A stretch of DNA of 64,000 nt, taken from contig CAVZKX010000001.1 in assembly GCA_963775975.1 (NCBI GenBank), positions 1,488,001 through 1,552,000 on the forward strand. Direction: 5' to 3'. Under the pieces are notes generated by a model. That model was not told the origin of the DNA and made no database searches. It saw only the letters and a list, made by a program, of their open reading frames with translations. This DNA comes from JANXQG01 sp963775975. GTDB taxonomy: Bacteria; Planctomycetota; Planctomycetia; Pirellulales; Thermoguttaceae. Shown piece after piece: positions 44,595 to 54,698 of the stretch. Numbering within the stretch: position 1 is the first letter of the stretch; every line of letters starts with the position of its first letter. The translations under genes were made by a program, and so were the position numbers.

Positions 44595-47283
44595 TCACGC
44601 AGAGCGTGATGAATACGGTGCTGTGCCGCCCTCGCCCATTGGCGCGGCCTCTACTTCATCGTACTCATCCGGATCGTTGTCGATCCCTTCGTCATGTTCG
44701 TCGTGGGCTTCCGGCTCGTCATCCGCATCGTCATCAAACGAGTCATGCGCGTCGTCGAGGTCTTCTTCCTCTTCGTCGTCCTCTGCCGAGACGACCGCCG
44801 TTGTCACTCGGGCATCCGACTGATGACGCTCCGCGGTCGGGGCGAGCATGATCTTGTTAGTCCGTTTCGCTTCGGCCGGCGGCGCGGCGATTGCGGTCAC
44901 GCCGCCGCTACCGCTCATCTCGGCCCATTGCTCGAGCGTGATGATCACTTCGCGGGCCTGCGAGCCGTTGTACTGCCCAACGATGCCGTCTTCGGCCATG
45001 AAGTCGACAAGCCGGGCGGCGCGGCCGTAGCCGATGCCCAAGGCGCGCTGCAAGAGCGAGACGCTGCCGCGGCCCTCGCGGACTACGATGTCGATCGCCG
45101 CTTCGTAAAGCTCGTCGCGGTCGGCGAACTTCTTCATGCCGCCCGCCGCTTCGCCTTCGGCCGGCGTGGCCTTTAACTGCACGAGTTCCTTGACGAACTG
45201 CGGCTCGGTCGTGGCCACGGAGTCGATCACGCGATTGATTTCGTCGTCGCTGAGATACGTGCCCTGGCCGCGAATGAGCGTGCTCGTGCCCGGCCAGAGG
45301 AAGAGCATGTCGCCGTTGCCCAACAGCTTGTCCGCGCCCATTTCGTCGAGCACGACGCGGCTATCGGTGCGGCTGGCGACCTGGAAGCAAATCCGCGCCG
45401 GCAGGTTCGACTTGATCAGGCCCGTGATAACGTCCACGGTCGGCTTTTGCGTGGCCAGCACGAGGTGGATGCCGACCGCTCGGCTCTTCTGGGCGAGGCG
45501 GATGATGTGCGTCTCGACCTCCTTGGCGGAGGTCATCATCAGGTCGGCCAACTCGTCGGCAATGATCACGATATACGGCATGTGATTCGGGATCTGCCGC
45601 CGCTCCTCGTCGTTCTCAGGGCGGATCCGCTCCATCAACTCCTCTTCGCCAAGCTGATTGTAGCCGGCCAGATGCCGCACGCCCGCCCGCGCGAGCAGGT
45701 GATACCGCTCCTCCATCTTGTCCACCGCCCAGGCGAGGATCGCCTCGGCCTTCTTCATGTCGGTCACGACGGGGTGCATCAGGTGCGGCAGCGACTTGTA
45801 GGGGCTAAGCTCGACCATCTTGGGGTCGATCATCAGCATCCGCACTTCGTCAGGCCGGCGGGTCATTACCATCGACGTGATGATCGAGTTCAAGCAAACG
45901 CTCTTGCCCGTGCCGGTGCGGCCGGCGATCAAAAGGTGCGGCAGCGTGGATAGGTCGACCGTCATCGCGTTGCCAGAGACGTCCTTGCCGAGGTAGACCG
46001 GGATGCGCATCTTCTGGGCCTTGCCGTTGGCTTCCTCGATGACCTCGCGGAGGCGGACGATTTGCCGCGTGGCGTTGGGCACTTCGATGCCGACGGTGTT
46101 CTTGCCGGGTATCGGCGCGACAATGCGGACGCTCGGCACGCGCAGGGCGATCGCCAGGTCGTCGGCGAGGCTGGTGATCTTGCTCAGCCGCAGCCCGGCC
46201 TCCAGTTCGATCTCGAACTGGGCGATCACCGGGCCGGTCTGGATCTCCACGACGCGGATGTTAAAGCCGAAATCCTTGAACGTCTGTTCGAGAATCTTGG
46301 CCTTGCGGCGGACGTTCTTTTTCCTGATCCTCGAAGTTGAACGACTCGCTGGCCAGCAGCAGTTCGATGCTCGGCAGCTCGTAGTCGGCGGCGTTTTGCG
46401 GCGGCTCGTCGAGTTGCAATTCCTCGGGCCTAGCCGTCTTCGGTTTGCGGATGCGGAGCAGCGAGCCGAGTCCGCCGCCCTTTTCTTCGGCGGCCGCCTC
46501 TTCTGGTTTCGACGCGGCAGCGTCTTCGGCTTTCGCTTCGGTCTTGGCGGGTGCTTGCACCAAGGGTTCGACGGTTACGGCAGCCGGCTTCGCTTCCTCG
46601 GTCTTCTGCCCCTTCACGCGGACGGCTAGGACCTTTCCGCCTTTGGCAGCGTTTTCATCCGGTGTGTAGCCATCGAGGTCCGAGCGCCGCTTGAGATGCC
46701 GCGCGGCCGCCGCGCCAACTTGCATCATGCCTTGGCCGATGCCTTGGGCCGGCTTGCCGACGATCCAGGCCATGATTTGAATCAACAGATAATCGGTGGA
46801 AAGCAACAGGCCGCCGAGGATCAAACTAATCGTGAGTATGTAGGAGCCGACGCTGGCGAAGTTGAGTTCCAGCAGGCCGCGGCCCGCCGCGCCCAGGTAT
46901 CCGCCCGCGCCGATCACCGGTCCCGGCGAAAATTGCGGCACGGCCATCGCCAAGAATGTCGTAAATCCGGCCAGCGAGATCAGCCAACCGACGAGCCGAA
47001 CGATCGGCTGCGTCATCGGCCGCCGCGCAAGGAGCATGGCATCAAGCAGACCGAGCGAAAACACCAAATAGTACGCGCCAAGCCCCAATCCTGTAAACAA
47101 AAACCTGCTAGCCATCGCGCCCGACCGGCCGCAGACGTTTAGGACCTCCGCGCGCTCGGGGTAGACGAGCTTGCTGGGCGGGTCGCCCGCGTCGTAGCTC
47201 ACGAGCGCAGCCGCCAAGAAAACGACCAGCGCAAGCAGGCCGAGGGCCACCAGGTCCTTTTTCAGGTCGCGATGTTCGAGCAT
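44595..47283 (-). CDS. ftsK: DNA translocase FtsK/SpoIIIE, frameshifted at 46318-46322
   Basis: Roughly 895 residues when repaired. The N-terminal frame (ATG 47283) has four membrane segments, then a Lys/Glu/Ala-rich linker, and ends at SLESFNFEDQEK-like sequence (ESFNFEDQEK). The second frame continues NVRRKAKILEQTFKDFGFNI, the translocase with Walker A AGRTGTGKSVCLNS, Walker B YIVIIADELADLMMT, and RLAQKSRAVGIHLVLATQKP. A winged-helix gamma domain follows (VSLLQRALGIGYGRAARLVD). Five Ts on the plus strand (A5 on the coding strand) should be six to restore the frame. FtsK moves chromosome DNA to the septum and is expected to be intact, so this points to a sequencing indel. The last 100 residues are extremely acidic. 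Confidence 0.93.
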
Positions 47284-47514
47284 GTGACGCGCATACCGGA
47301 GGTACGTGGGTCCGCGGCGATTTCTCGCCGGCGGAACCTGGGCGCATCCATGCCCAAAAGCTATTCCTAGATTGTCGCCTATAGTATCGTCACCGCTGTG
47401 TTAACAAAGTCAATAAGAAATCGCGCGGCGGAAGATGTGGCAGGAGCGGAGCGGATGGAATAAACGGTAAGTGCGATACAGGCGAAACAGCGATTAGAAT
47501 AATTCCGTCCGATG

Positions 47515-47769
47515 TCAGTCCCGGCCCATTTTCTCTCCCTGCTTAACGCGCGAACAAGTTGCCCCAAAAATCGCTCCGGCAGCGAGGCCCATATGGCTGA
47601 AAAACAAGCCCATTACGATCGGAACTACCACAGCCGCATGAAGCCATCCAGCTTTTTCCATATCAGACCAGCGGAAGTCATACAAATAAAGAAACAGACC
47701 GACAAAAACTCCGGCAATGAAGCCTAGAAGTGCGTATCTGCGAAAACAATCAGCCGGCGCTTTGTGCAT
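47515..47769 (-). CDS. Small membrane protein of unknown function
   Basis: 84 residues from ATG 47769. Two hydrophobic segments (ALLGFIAGVFVGLFLYLYDF and WLHAAVVVPIVMGLFFSHMG) flank a short charged loop, and the tail is basic (CSRVKQGEKMGRD). No family is recognised. The frame extends upstream, but that part is arginine-rich non-coding sequence antisense to nothing. It stands alone after the Uma2 gene on the same strand. Confidence 0.6.
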   Translation of the reverse strand: MHKAPADCFRRYALLGFIAGVFVGLFLYLYDFRWSDMEKAGWLHAAVVVPIVMGLFFSHMGLAAGAIFGATCSRVKQGEKMGRD

Positions 47770-47840
47770 AGCTGCCTCGCGGTGAATCGCACGATTGTTC
47801 CATTTTTGCTCCTCGAGCAATTCAGTCAATACAAATTTCG

Positions 47841-48488
47841 CTAGTCGGCATTGAACACTTCGTCGACAATGACGGAGAACTCCGGCATCAAGACCGACAC
47901 AGCCGTCTGTCCGCGGCGGTAAGCGCCAGCCTCGACATAGCCGTCCCCTTGAAGGCGAAGAACGGTGATAACCTCGCTTTGCGGATTGACGATCCAATAT
48001 TCCGGAACGCGGGCTTCGGCATAATCGTCGCGTTTGTCAACCAAATCGCGCTCCGGCTTATCCTCGCTGACCACTTCCAACGCCAAGTCGGCCCCAAGCC
48101 AAAAGCGGTTCTGCCGGCGCTCGTCCTTCGCTGAGAGCAGCAACATGAGATCGGGCTCGCGGAATTTCCTAGTCCGAATCCGCAGACGCACCGCCGCAAA
48201 AAGCACCTTGCCGCCCCTCGGCTCTATGAATTGCCTGAATGCGAGATACAAAAAAGCCAAAATGCACTGATGCTTGTCGGTAGGCATGGGCAGCACTTCA
48301 AGAAAGCCGTCGGTAAACTCGATCAGCCGGTTGTCGTGATCGGTCAGAGCGAGATAAAGCTCTTCGCTCCACTGGCCTTGAGGCGGAACGATGTCCTCGA
48401 GAAGATCTTTCCACTGCTGGAAAGCAGGGACTTCAGCCGAGAGTGTTAGGGCTGTGGCCATTGGCATTGCCTCGTGAATCGCCGACAA
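47841..48488 (-). CDS. Uma2 family (DUF820) putative restriction endonuclease
   Basis: 215 residues (or 207 from ATG 48464). Family marks are HDNRLIEFTDGFLEVLPMPT near residue 55, VRLRIRTRKFREPDLMLLLS with the PD-(D/E)XK core Asp, WLGADLALEVVSEDKPERDL with the Glu, and VPEYWIVNPQSEVITVLRLQ. The Uma2 fold is a PD-(D/E)XK nuclease found in large copy number in cyanobacteria and planctomycetes; its function is not established. It is divergent from the TPR glycosyltransferase gene. Confidence 0.88.
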   Translation of the reverse strand: MSAIHEAMPMATALTLSAEVPAFQQWKDLLEDIVPPQGQWSEELYLALTDHDNRLIEFTDGFLEVLPMPTDKHQCILAFLYLAFRQFIEPRGGKVLFAAVRLRIRTRKFREPDLMLLLSAKDERRQNRFWLGADLALEVVSEDKPERDLVDKRDDYAEARVPEYWIVNPQSEVITVLRLQGDGYVEAGAYRRGQTAVSVLMPEFSVIVDEVFNAD

Positions 48489-48565
48489 TTAAGTCTTTGG
48501 AAGATTATAGTCTGACCGGCCGTTGCTTGCAATCCGCCCAAACACTGCCCTGCGCGGAGTCTCCC

Positions 48566-51193
48566 ATGCCCACCATTCGTGAAGCCCTTGCCCAGGCCGT
48601 TGCATTGCATCAAGCCGGGCAGTTGCCGCAGGCCGAGCAGATTTATCGCCAGGTCCTCGCGGCCGATCCACGAAGCGCCGATGCCTGGCACTTGCTCGGT
48701 GTCATGCACTCACAGATCAATCGGCATGATCTGGCAGTCGAACTCATTCGCCAAGCGATCGAGATCAATCCGAATCAGGCAGTGTTCCACGCGAATCTCG
48801 GGGCCGCGTATCAAAAGCTCAAGAGGTCGGACGAAGGTATTGCCTGCTTCCGCCGCGCATTGGAGTTGAACCCCAACTACGCCGAGGCGCACAGCAATCT
48901 CGGTGTCGCGCTCTTAAGCCGCGGCGAGCCGGCCGCCGCCGAAGCCAGTTTCCGCCGCGCGCTTGCCTTGAATTCAAGCTACGCCGAGGCGCATGGCAAC
49001 TTGGGCAACGCATTGCTGGCCCTAAAACGGCCCAATGAGGCATTAGCATCTCATCAAGCGGCCGTGCGGCTGAAGCCAAACTATGCCGAGGCCCATCACG
49101 GCATCGGGGCTGCATTGGAAGCGCTCGGCCGATTAGAAGACGCTGCGACCGCCTATCGCCGCACGCTCGCGCTCAACGACAACGCGCCGCGAACGCACAA
49201 TAGTCTGGGCGTGGTTCTTAAGAAACTGAAGAAGCTCGACGAGGCGGTTGCAAGTTACCGTCGCGCGTTGGAATTGCAAGCGAACTACCCCGAGGCCCAG
49301 ACGAATCTTGGCAATGCCTTGTTAGAGCAGGGCAAGCTCGACGAAGCCATCGCCTGCCACCAGCGGGCGATTGAACTGAAGCCCGACTTTGCCGAAGCCA
49401 TGAATAACCTCGGCATTGCCTTGAAGGAAAAATCCCAACTGCCACAGGCGATCGCGTGTTTCCAGCGGGCCGCGGTGCTTGCGCCCGATCGTGCGGAGAC
49501 GCCGCACAATCTCGGCGCCGCCTTGGAGGAACAAGGCAACCTAGACGAGGCCATCGCCTGCTACCGCCGCGCACTCGATCTCGATCCCAATTATGCCGAC
49601 GCCCACAATAGCCTCGGTATCGGCATGCAAGAGCAGGGGCACGCCGCCGCGGCAATCGCCTGTTACCAACGGGCACTCGAGTTGCGGCCCGATATGCCGG
49701 AGGCCCACAGCAATCTCGGCAACGTCCTTCGCGACGACGGCCAGATCACCGCGGCCGTGGAATGCTATCAACGGGCATTGAAACTAAAGCCCGACATGCA
49801 CGAGGCCCACAACAACCTGGGCAACGCCTACAAGGATCAGGGCCGCCTCGACGAGGCGCTCGCCTGTTATCGGCGGGCGCTGGAAATCAAGCCCGACTTC
49901 GCCGACGCTCACAGCAACCTGGTTTTTGTGATGCAGTATCGTCCGGGCATCACGCTGACGGAGTTGGCCGCAGTACACGCCGAATTCGATCGACAGCAGG
50001 CGGCGCCAGTAGGTCCCCCTTGCCGAGCGGAACCAATCCGCGACGAGATAACGGAAAGCGCGGAAGCTGCGGACCAAGGCGGCCACATTGGTCCCTTCCG
50101 GCAGAAGGGACCTACCGCCCGCCTGCGGCTCGGTTTCGTCTCGCCCGACTTCTGTCAGCATCCCGTCGGCTATTTCCTGATCCGCACGCTGGAAAATCTC
50201 GATCGCGAAGCGGCGGAAATCGTTTGCTATAGCGACCGCATCGGCAGCGACCGCATGACGGCGCGCTTTCAGGCAGTGTCCACGACGTGGCGCGACGGGC
50301 TCGGCTGGAACCACGAGCGGCTCGCCGCGCAGATTCGCGACGATCGCATCGACGTGCTTTTCGACCTTGCGGGGCATACGGCGCGAAATCGCATGTTGAC
50401 GTTCGCTCGCAAGCCTGCGCCGTTGCAAATCACTTGGATCGGCTACGAGGGCACGACAGGACTGTCGGCGATCGACTATCTCGCGGCCGATCGAATCATA
50501 CTGCCCGACGAAGCCCAGCGCTTTTGCACGGAGAAGGTGCTGCGGTTGCCGGACTGCTATCTCACTTTCGATCCGCCGGAAGAAGCGCCGCTGGTCGGCC
50601 CGCTGCCGGCGGGGCGAGCGGGCTACGTGACGTTTGCAAGCTGTAATAACCTTGCAAAGATAAACCAAGAGGTCGTCGCCACTTGGGCGGAAATTCTTCG
50701 CCGCGTCGCGGGGGCCAAGCTGCTCTTGAAGTACCGCGGGTTGGAAGACGCCGGCTTGCGGACACGCTACGTTGACCTTTTCGCCAAGCATGGTATCCCG
50801 GCCGAGCGGCTCATCATTGAGGGTTGGTCGCCGCTGGGCGATCTGCTGGCCGCGCACAACCGCGCGGATATCGCCTTGGACCCTTTTCCGTTTGCCGGCG
50901 GCGTGACAACCTGCAATGCGCTTTGGATGGGCGTGCCGGTTGTTACTTGGCCGGGCGAAACGTTCGCCGGCCGCCATTCGCTGAGCTACCTGACCAACAT
51001 TGGGATAACCGAGACAATTGCCGCCAGCCGGGAGGAATACATCGCCATTGCCGCGTCGCTTGCCGGCGACATCCCGCGGCTGGATGCACTGCGGGCCGGC
51101 CTACGCGAGCGGATGGCCGCGTCGCCGCTATGCGATGGGAAGCGGTTCGCAAAAAACTGGATCGAGTTGATCGCCGCGGCATCGAAACGATGA
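48566..51193 (+). CDS. TPR-linked O-GlcNAc transferase of the SPINDLY type
   Basis: About 875 residues from ATG 48566. Roughly a dozen 34-residue TPRs run through residues 5-480 (AEAHSNLGVALLSRGEPAAA; PDMHEAHNNLGNAYKDQGRL). The catalytic GT41 domain follows: RLRLGFVSPDFCQHPVGYFL, DVLFDLAGHTARNRMLTFAR, QITWIGYEGTTGLSAIDYLA, YVTFASCNNLAKINQEVVAT, ADIALDPFPFAGGVTTCNAL, and GVPVVTWPGETFAGRHSLSY. It should transfer a sugar (GlcNAc or fucose) to Ser/Thr of proteins. An in-frame palindromic element (50009-50115) adds about 36 residues between the TPR and catalytic parts. The ORF extends upstream, but that part is antisense to the neighbour's start. Confidence 0.92.
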   Translation: MPTIREALAQAVALHQAGQLPQAEQIYRQVLAADPRSADAWHLLGVMHSQINRHDLAVELIRQAIEINPNQAVFHANLGAAYQKLKRSDEGIACFRRALELNPNYAEAHSNLGVALLSRGEPAAAEASFRRALALNSSYAEAHGNLGNALLALKRPNEALASHQAAVRLKPNYAEAHHGIGAALEALGRLEDAATAYRRTLALNDNAPRTHNSLGVVLKKLKKLDEAVASYRRALELQANYPEAQTNLGNALLEQGKLDEAIACHQRAIELKPDFAEAMNNLGIALKEKSQLPQAIACFQRAAVLAPDRAETPHNLGAALEEQGNLDEAIACYRRALDLDPNYADAHNSLGIGMQEQGHAAAAIACYQRALELRPDMPEAHSNLGNVLRDDGQITAAVECYQRALKLKPDMHEAHNNLGNAYKDQGRLDEALACYRRALEIKPDFADAHSNLVFVMQYRPGITLTELAAVHAEFDRQQAAPVGPPCRAEPIRDEITESAEAADQGGHIGPFRQKGPTARLRLGFVSPDFCQHPVGYFLIRTLENLDREAAEIVCYSDRIGSDRMTARFQAVSTTWRDGLGWNHERLAAQIRDDRIDVLFDLAGHTARNRMLTFARKPAPLQITWIGYEGTTGLSAIDYLAADRIILPDEAQRFCTEKVLRLPDCYLTFDPPEEAPLVGPLPAGRAGYVTFASCNNLAKINQEVVATWAEILRRVAGAKLLLKYRGLEDAGLRTRYVDLFAKHGIPAERLIIEGWSPLGDLLAAHNRADIALDPFPFAGGVTTCNALWMGVPVVTWPGETFAGRHSLSYLTNIGITETIAASREEYIAIAASLAGDIPRLDALRAGLRERMAASPLCDGKRFAKNWIELIAAASKR
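50009..50115. repeat. Palindromic element inserted in frame within the glycosyltransferase gene
   Basis: A 107-bp element bounded by GTAGGTCC and GGACCTAC. The right half holds the perfect hairpin GGTCCCTTC-CGGCA-GAAGGGACC (50090-50112). The left 26 bases match the reverse complement of the repeat next to trmL (19330-19355) at 24 of 26 positions. It encodes VGPPCRAEPIRDEITESAEA ADQGGHIGPFRQKGPT. Typical members of the family pass from the TPRs to RLRLGFVSPDF without it. Confidence 0.88.
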
Positions 51194-51212
51194 TCCGATT
51201 ACGCATCCAATG

Positions 51213-51255
51213 CTAACGCACATCTAACCGTTTACTAACAAATCTCCGCTAGGAT
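51213..51255 (+). promoter_or_regulatory. Pho-box-like direct repeats and -10 element ahead of pstS
   Basis: CTAAC occurs at 51213, 51224 and 51235, exactly 11 bp apart, as in PhoB-type boxes (a 7-base half site repeated every 11 bp). TAGGAT at 51250-51255 follows the last repeat by 10 bp, the usual place for the -10 box when PhoB replaces the -35. The start codon of pstS lies 135 bp further on. Phosphate-starvation control is inferred. Confidence 0.7.
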
Positions 51256-51390
51256 TCAACCGCGATCGTCCTAGGAATGGCCACTGTTCACCGCGTGGGA
51301 ACGTAAAGCCGTCCCGTTAGTAACGCCCTACGCGGGGGTTGCGTAAAACCCGAGATTGGGCCAAAATTATAACCGGTGAAGGAGATACAA

Positions 51391-52372
51391 ATGAAGACTT
51401 TTGGAGCCGTTCGGAGTAGGATTTTTGCCGCATTAGGGTGCATCGCCGCCGTTGCTGCCGTCAGTGTGACGGCCAAAGCCGAACCCTTGAAGGACTACGA
51501 AAAGACCGTGGAGGTTTCCGGTACCGTGATCGGCATTGGTTCGGATACCCTGGCCAATTTGATGAATTTCTGGTCCGAAGCGTTCAAAAAGTTGCATCCC
51601 AATGTGACCTTCCAGATCGAGTCGAAAGGATCGGCCACCGCCCCGCCGGCCCTGACCGCCGGCAAGTCGATGCTGGGGCCGATGTCGCGGGCAATGGAGC
51701 CGGCCGAGGAGGACGCATTCGAGGCAAAGCACGGCTTCAAACCGACCCGATACGACGTCGCATTGGACTGCGTCTCGGTTTGGGTCAACAAAGACAATCC
51801 CGTTAAAGGCTTCACCCTGGCACAATTGGATTCAATCTTCTCGAAGACGCGGAAGAGCGGCTACTCCGACGTTACCACTTGGGGACAGGCAGGAGTCTCG
51901 GATGCCGGCTGGGCCGATCAGCGGATCAGTCTCTACGGCCGAAACTCGGAGAGCGGCACGTATAAGTTCTTCAAAGAGAAAGTGCTCAGCAAAACCGGCG
52001 ATTACAAGGACTCGGTAAAGACGCAGCCCGGTTCAGCGGGCGTAGTCCAGGCTGTCGGAACGGACCGTTTCGGAATAGGTTACTCGGGCATCGGATACCG
52101 CACGTCGGACGTTCCGCGCCGTGCCGCTGGCCAAAACGGAAAACGATAAACCGGTCGAGCCCACGTTCGAGAACGCCTTGAACAAGACCTATCCGCTGGG
52201 TCGTGCGTTGTACATTTACGTCTCGAAGAAGCCGGGCGAGCCGCTGCCGCCCGTCGTCAAGGAGTTTCTCAAGTTTGTGCTTTCGAAGCAAGGACAGGAG
52301 ATTGTCGTCAAGGACGGCTTTGGCCAATTGCCCGACAAGATGATCGAGAAGAACGTCAAGGCGCTCGAGTGA
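51391..52372 (+). CDS. pstS: Phosphate-binding protein PstS, frameshifted near 52105-52116
   Basis: About 326 residues. ATG 51391 has GAAGGAGA upstream and opens a signal peptide (IFAALGCIAAVAAVSVTAKA). The mature protein has VSGTVIGIGSDTLANLMNFW, FQIESKGSATAPPALTAGKS then MLGPMSRAMEPAEEDAFEAK, and RISLYGRNSESGTYKFFKEK, the phosphate-binding loops of the PstS/SphX family. The frame ends wrongly at 52149; one extra base in GTTCCGCGCCGTG moves it to VPLAKTENDKPVEP and the stop at 52370-52372. It is the first gene of pstSCAB, controlled by the Pho box above. PstS catches periplasmic phosphate and hands it to PstC/PstA. Confidence 0.92.
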
Positions 52373-52385
52373 TGCAGCCACACCT

Positions 52386-54694
52386 ATGCCGAAGACGCAA
52401 CGGGAAACGCTCAGTCGCGTGAAGATCTATGACCGGCTCGCGCGCTGGGTGGTAACGCTTGGCGGCGCGGTGGTGATCGTGAGCGTGCTCGGCATCCTGG
52501 TGTTGATCGTCCTGACGGCGCTGCCGCTGTTTTACTCCGCCCACGCGCAACTTTTAGCTGAAACGGCTTTGCCGAAGTACGTCAATGCCGAGGGCGTTCT
52601 TGCGTTGGGCGTCCACGCCGCGGCCGATGATAGCAGCTTAGTCGCGTATGTTGCCGACCGCTCGGGCAAGTTCCGTTTTATCGATTTGCATAATCAAGCG
52701 GTGATCGAGGAGGCCGACGCTGCAACGGGCCCAGTCGGTGACGCGGCCGCGAAACCGAAACAGACCTCGCGAACCTTGCTAGGCGCGACGCCCTGCGGCC
52801 CTGAAACCTTCACGTTGCGCTGGTCAGACGGCGTAGTCTCGCTCGTCCGGCTGAACACTACGACGACGACGCCCAAGTTCTCGCTCGAAACCGTCGCCAC
52901 GCTGCCGCCGGACAAACTCGGCGTGCCGGAACAGGCTATCATGTATCGCACGGGCGAAGACGAGGCCCGCTCGGCCGCTCTCTATGGCGGGCAAAAAATC
53001 GTCGTCACGCGCCAAACGGCCGACCTTTCCGGCGACAAAACCGAGACGAAAATCGTTCTCGATCCGGAACTTCCCGGCGCGGTGACCGCGATCGCACTGA
53101 GCCACGATGGCAAATGGCTTTATGCGGGCACCGCGGGCGGTTCGCTGCTGTGGTGGGAACTGGGCGACGATAAATGGATCGATCACAACGTCGCGCCGCC
53201 TTCCCGCGACAAAACGCCCATCACGTCGCTCGCGCTGATGCTGGGCGATATTACGCTCGTCGCCGGCGACGCGGCGGGCAACGTCACCAACTGGTTCTTT
53301 GTCAATGCCGTGACCGATCCGCCCCAGCAGGCGGGCGGCGGCGCTTCGAAGGCGCGGCCCGGCGGCATGGTCAAGGAAGCCAAGAAACTCACGTATATCC
53401 GCGCGCTTGAGCCGCAGCACGCGGCGATCGACGCGATTATTCCTTCGCCGCGAAATCGCGCCTGTTGATCGGCGACCGCGACGGCCAAACCTCGATGGAC
53501 TACACCACGAGCGAGCGCCGTTTGCTGACGATTGACGGCGTATCGCGCACGGCCTTCGGCAATCGCGGCGACATCTTCGTCGGGCTCGCGGGCGATCGCA
53601 TCAAGGCGTGGCGAGTCGAGGGTAGCCTATGGGGAGTCTTCAAGTCCCAGCTTTATCCTGAAGTGAGCTGGGAAAGCCTTTGCGGCCGCGTTTGGTACGA
53701 GGGCCATGCCGCGCCCGATTTCTCCTGGCAGCCGCAAGGCAGCGAAGAATCGGAACCGAAGTTCAGCCTCGTCCCGCTCATCTTCGGCACGCTCAAAGGA
53801 ACATTCTATGCCATGTTGCTGGCCGGCCCTTTGGCGCTGGGCGCAGCGGCCTACGTCAGTCACTTCACGTCGCCGCGAGTCCGCGCGTGGGTCAAGCCGG
53901 CGATCGAGATGATGGCGGCCGTGCCATCGGTCGTGCTGGGGTTCCTTGTCGGACTTTGGTTCGCTCCGCTGCTGAGCAACTGGCTGCTCGCCTTCTTTCT
54001 GGCGCTGGTGGCGGTTCCCGCCTGGTTTGTGATCTCCCTCCTGCTGTGGCAAGTGCTGCGCAATTCGCCCGGCGCCGAGAAGCGGGTTCGCGGGCGGGAG
54101 TTTTTCATTACCGCGATTTGGATTTTCGCGGGACTGGCCACGGCGGCCCTACTTTCCGGTCCAATGGAGCAGCGTTTTTTTGGCGGCGACGTGGCCCACT
54201 GGATGTCCACGCGGCTTGGCATCGTCTACGATCAGCGCAACAGCATCTTGATCGCTTTCGGCGTCGGCTTCATGGTGATCCCGATGATTTTCTCGCTCTC
54301 GGAGGACGCTTTGTCGAGCGTGCCGCACAACATGACGGCCGCCTCACTGGCGCTAGGGGCGAGCCGTTGGCAAACCCTGCGTCGCGTCATACTGCCCTCC
54401 GCAAGCCCCGGCATCTTCGCCGCGGTGATGATCGGCTTCGGCCGCGCGGTCGGCGAGACGATGGTGTTTTTAATGGCAACCGGCAATACGCCGATCGTGG
54501 ATATGAGCCCCTTCAACGGCATGCGCACGCTCTCGGCGAACATCGCCGAAGAGATTCCCGGCGCGCCGTTGGGCGGCACGCTCTATCGCACGCTGTTCCT
54601 CTGCGCCGTGATCTTGTTCATCTTGACGTTCTTCCTTAATACGTGCGCCGAGTTCGTTCGTCAACGGTTGCGCAAACGCTACGGCCAGTTCTAG
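52386..54694 (+). CDS. pstC: Phosphate ABC permease PstC, long form, frameshifted near 53438-53448
   Basis: About 769 residues. TM1 (residues about 22-45, VVTLGGAVVIVSVLGILVLI) is followed by a large extracytoplasmic insertion of about 380 residues with WD40/beta-propeller-like repeats (KFRFIDLHNQAVIEEADA; ALSHDGKWLYAGTAGGSLLW). The permease domain follows (VPLIFGTLKGTFYAMLLAGP; AIEMMAAVPSVVLGFLVGLW; GASRWQTLRRVILPSASPGI, the EAA loop). The first frame ends at 53468 and the second begins in the region SFAAKSRLLIGDRDG; a base is missing near GCGATTATTCC. Long PstC forms are known from gammaproteobacteria too. The start lies 13 bp after pstS. Confidence 0.9.
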
Positions 54695-54698
54695 CTCC

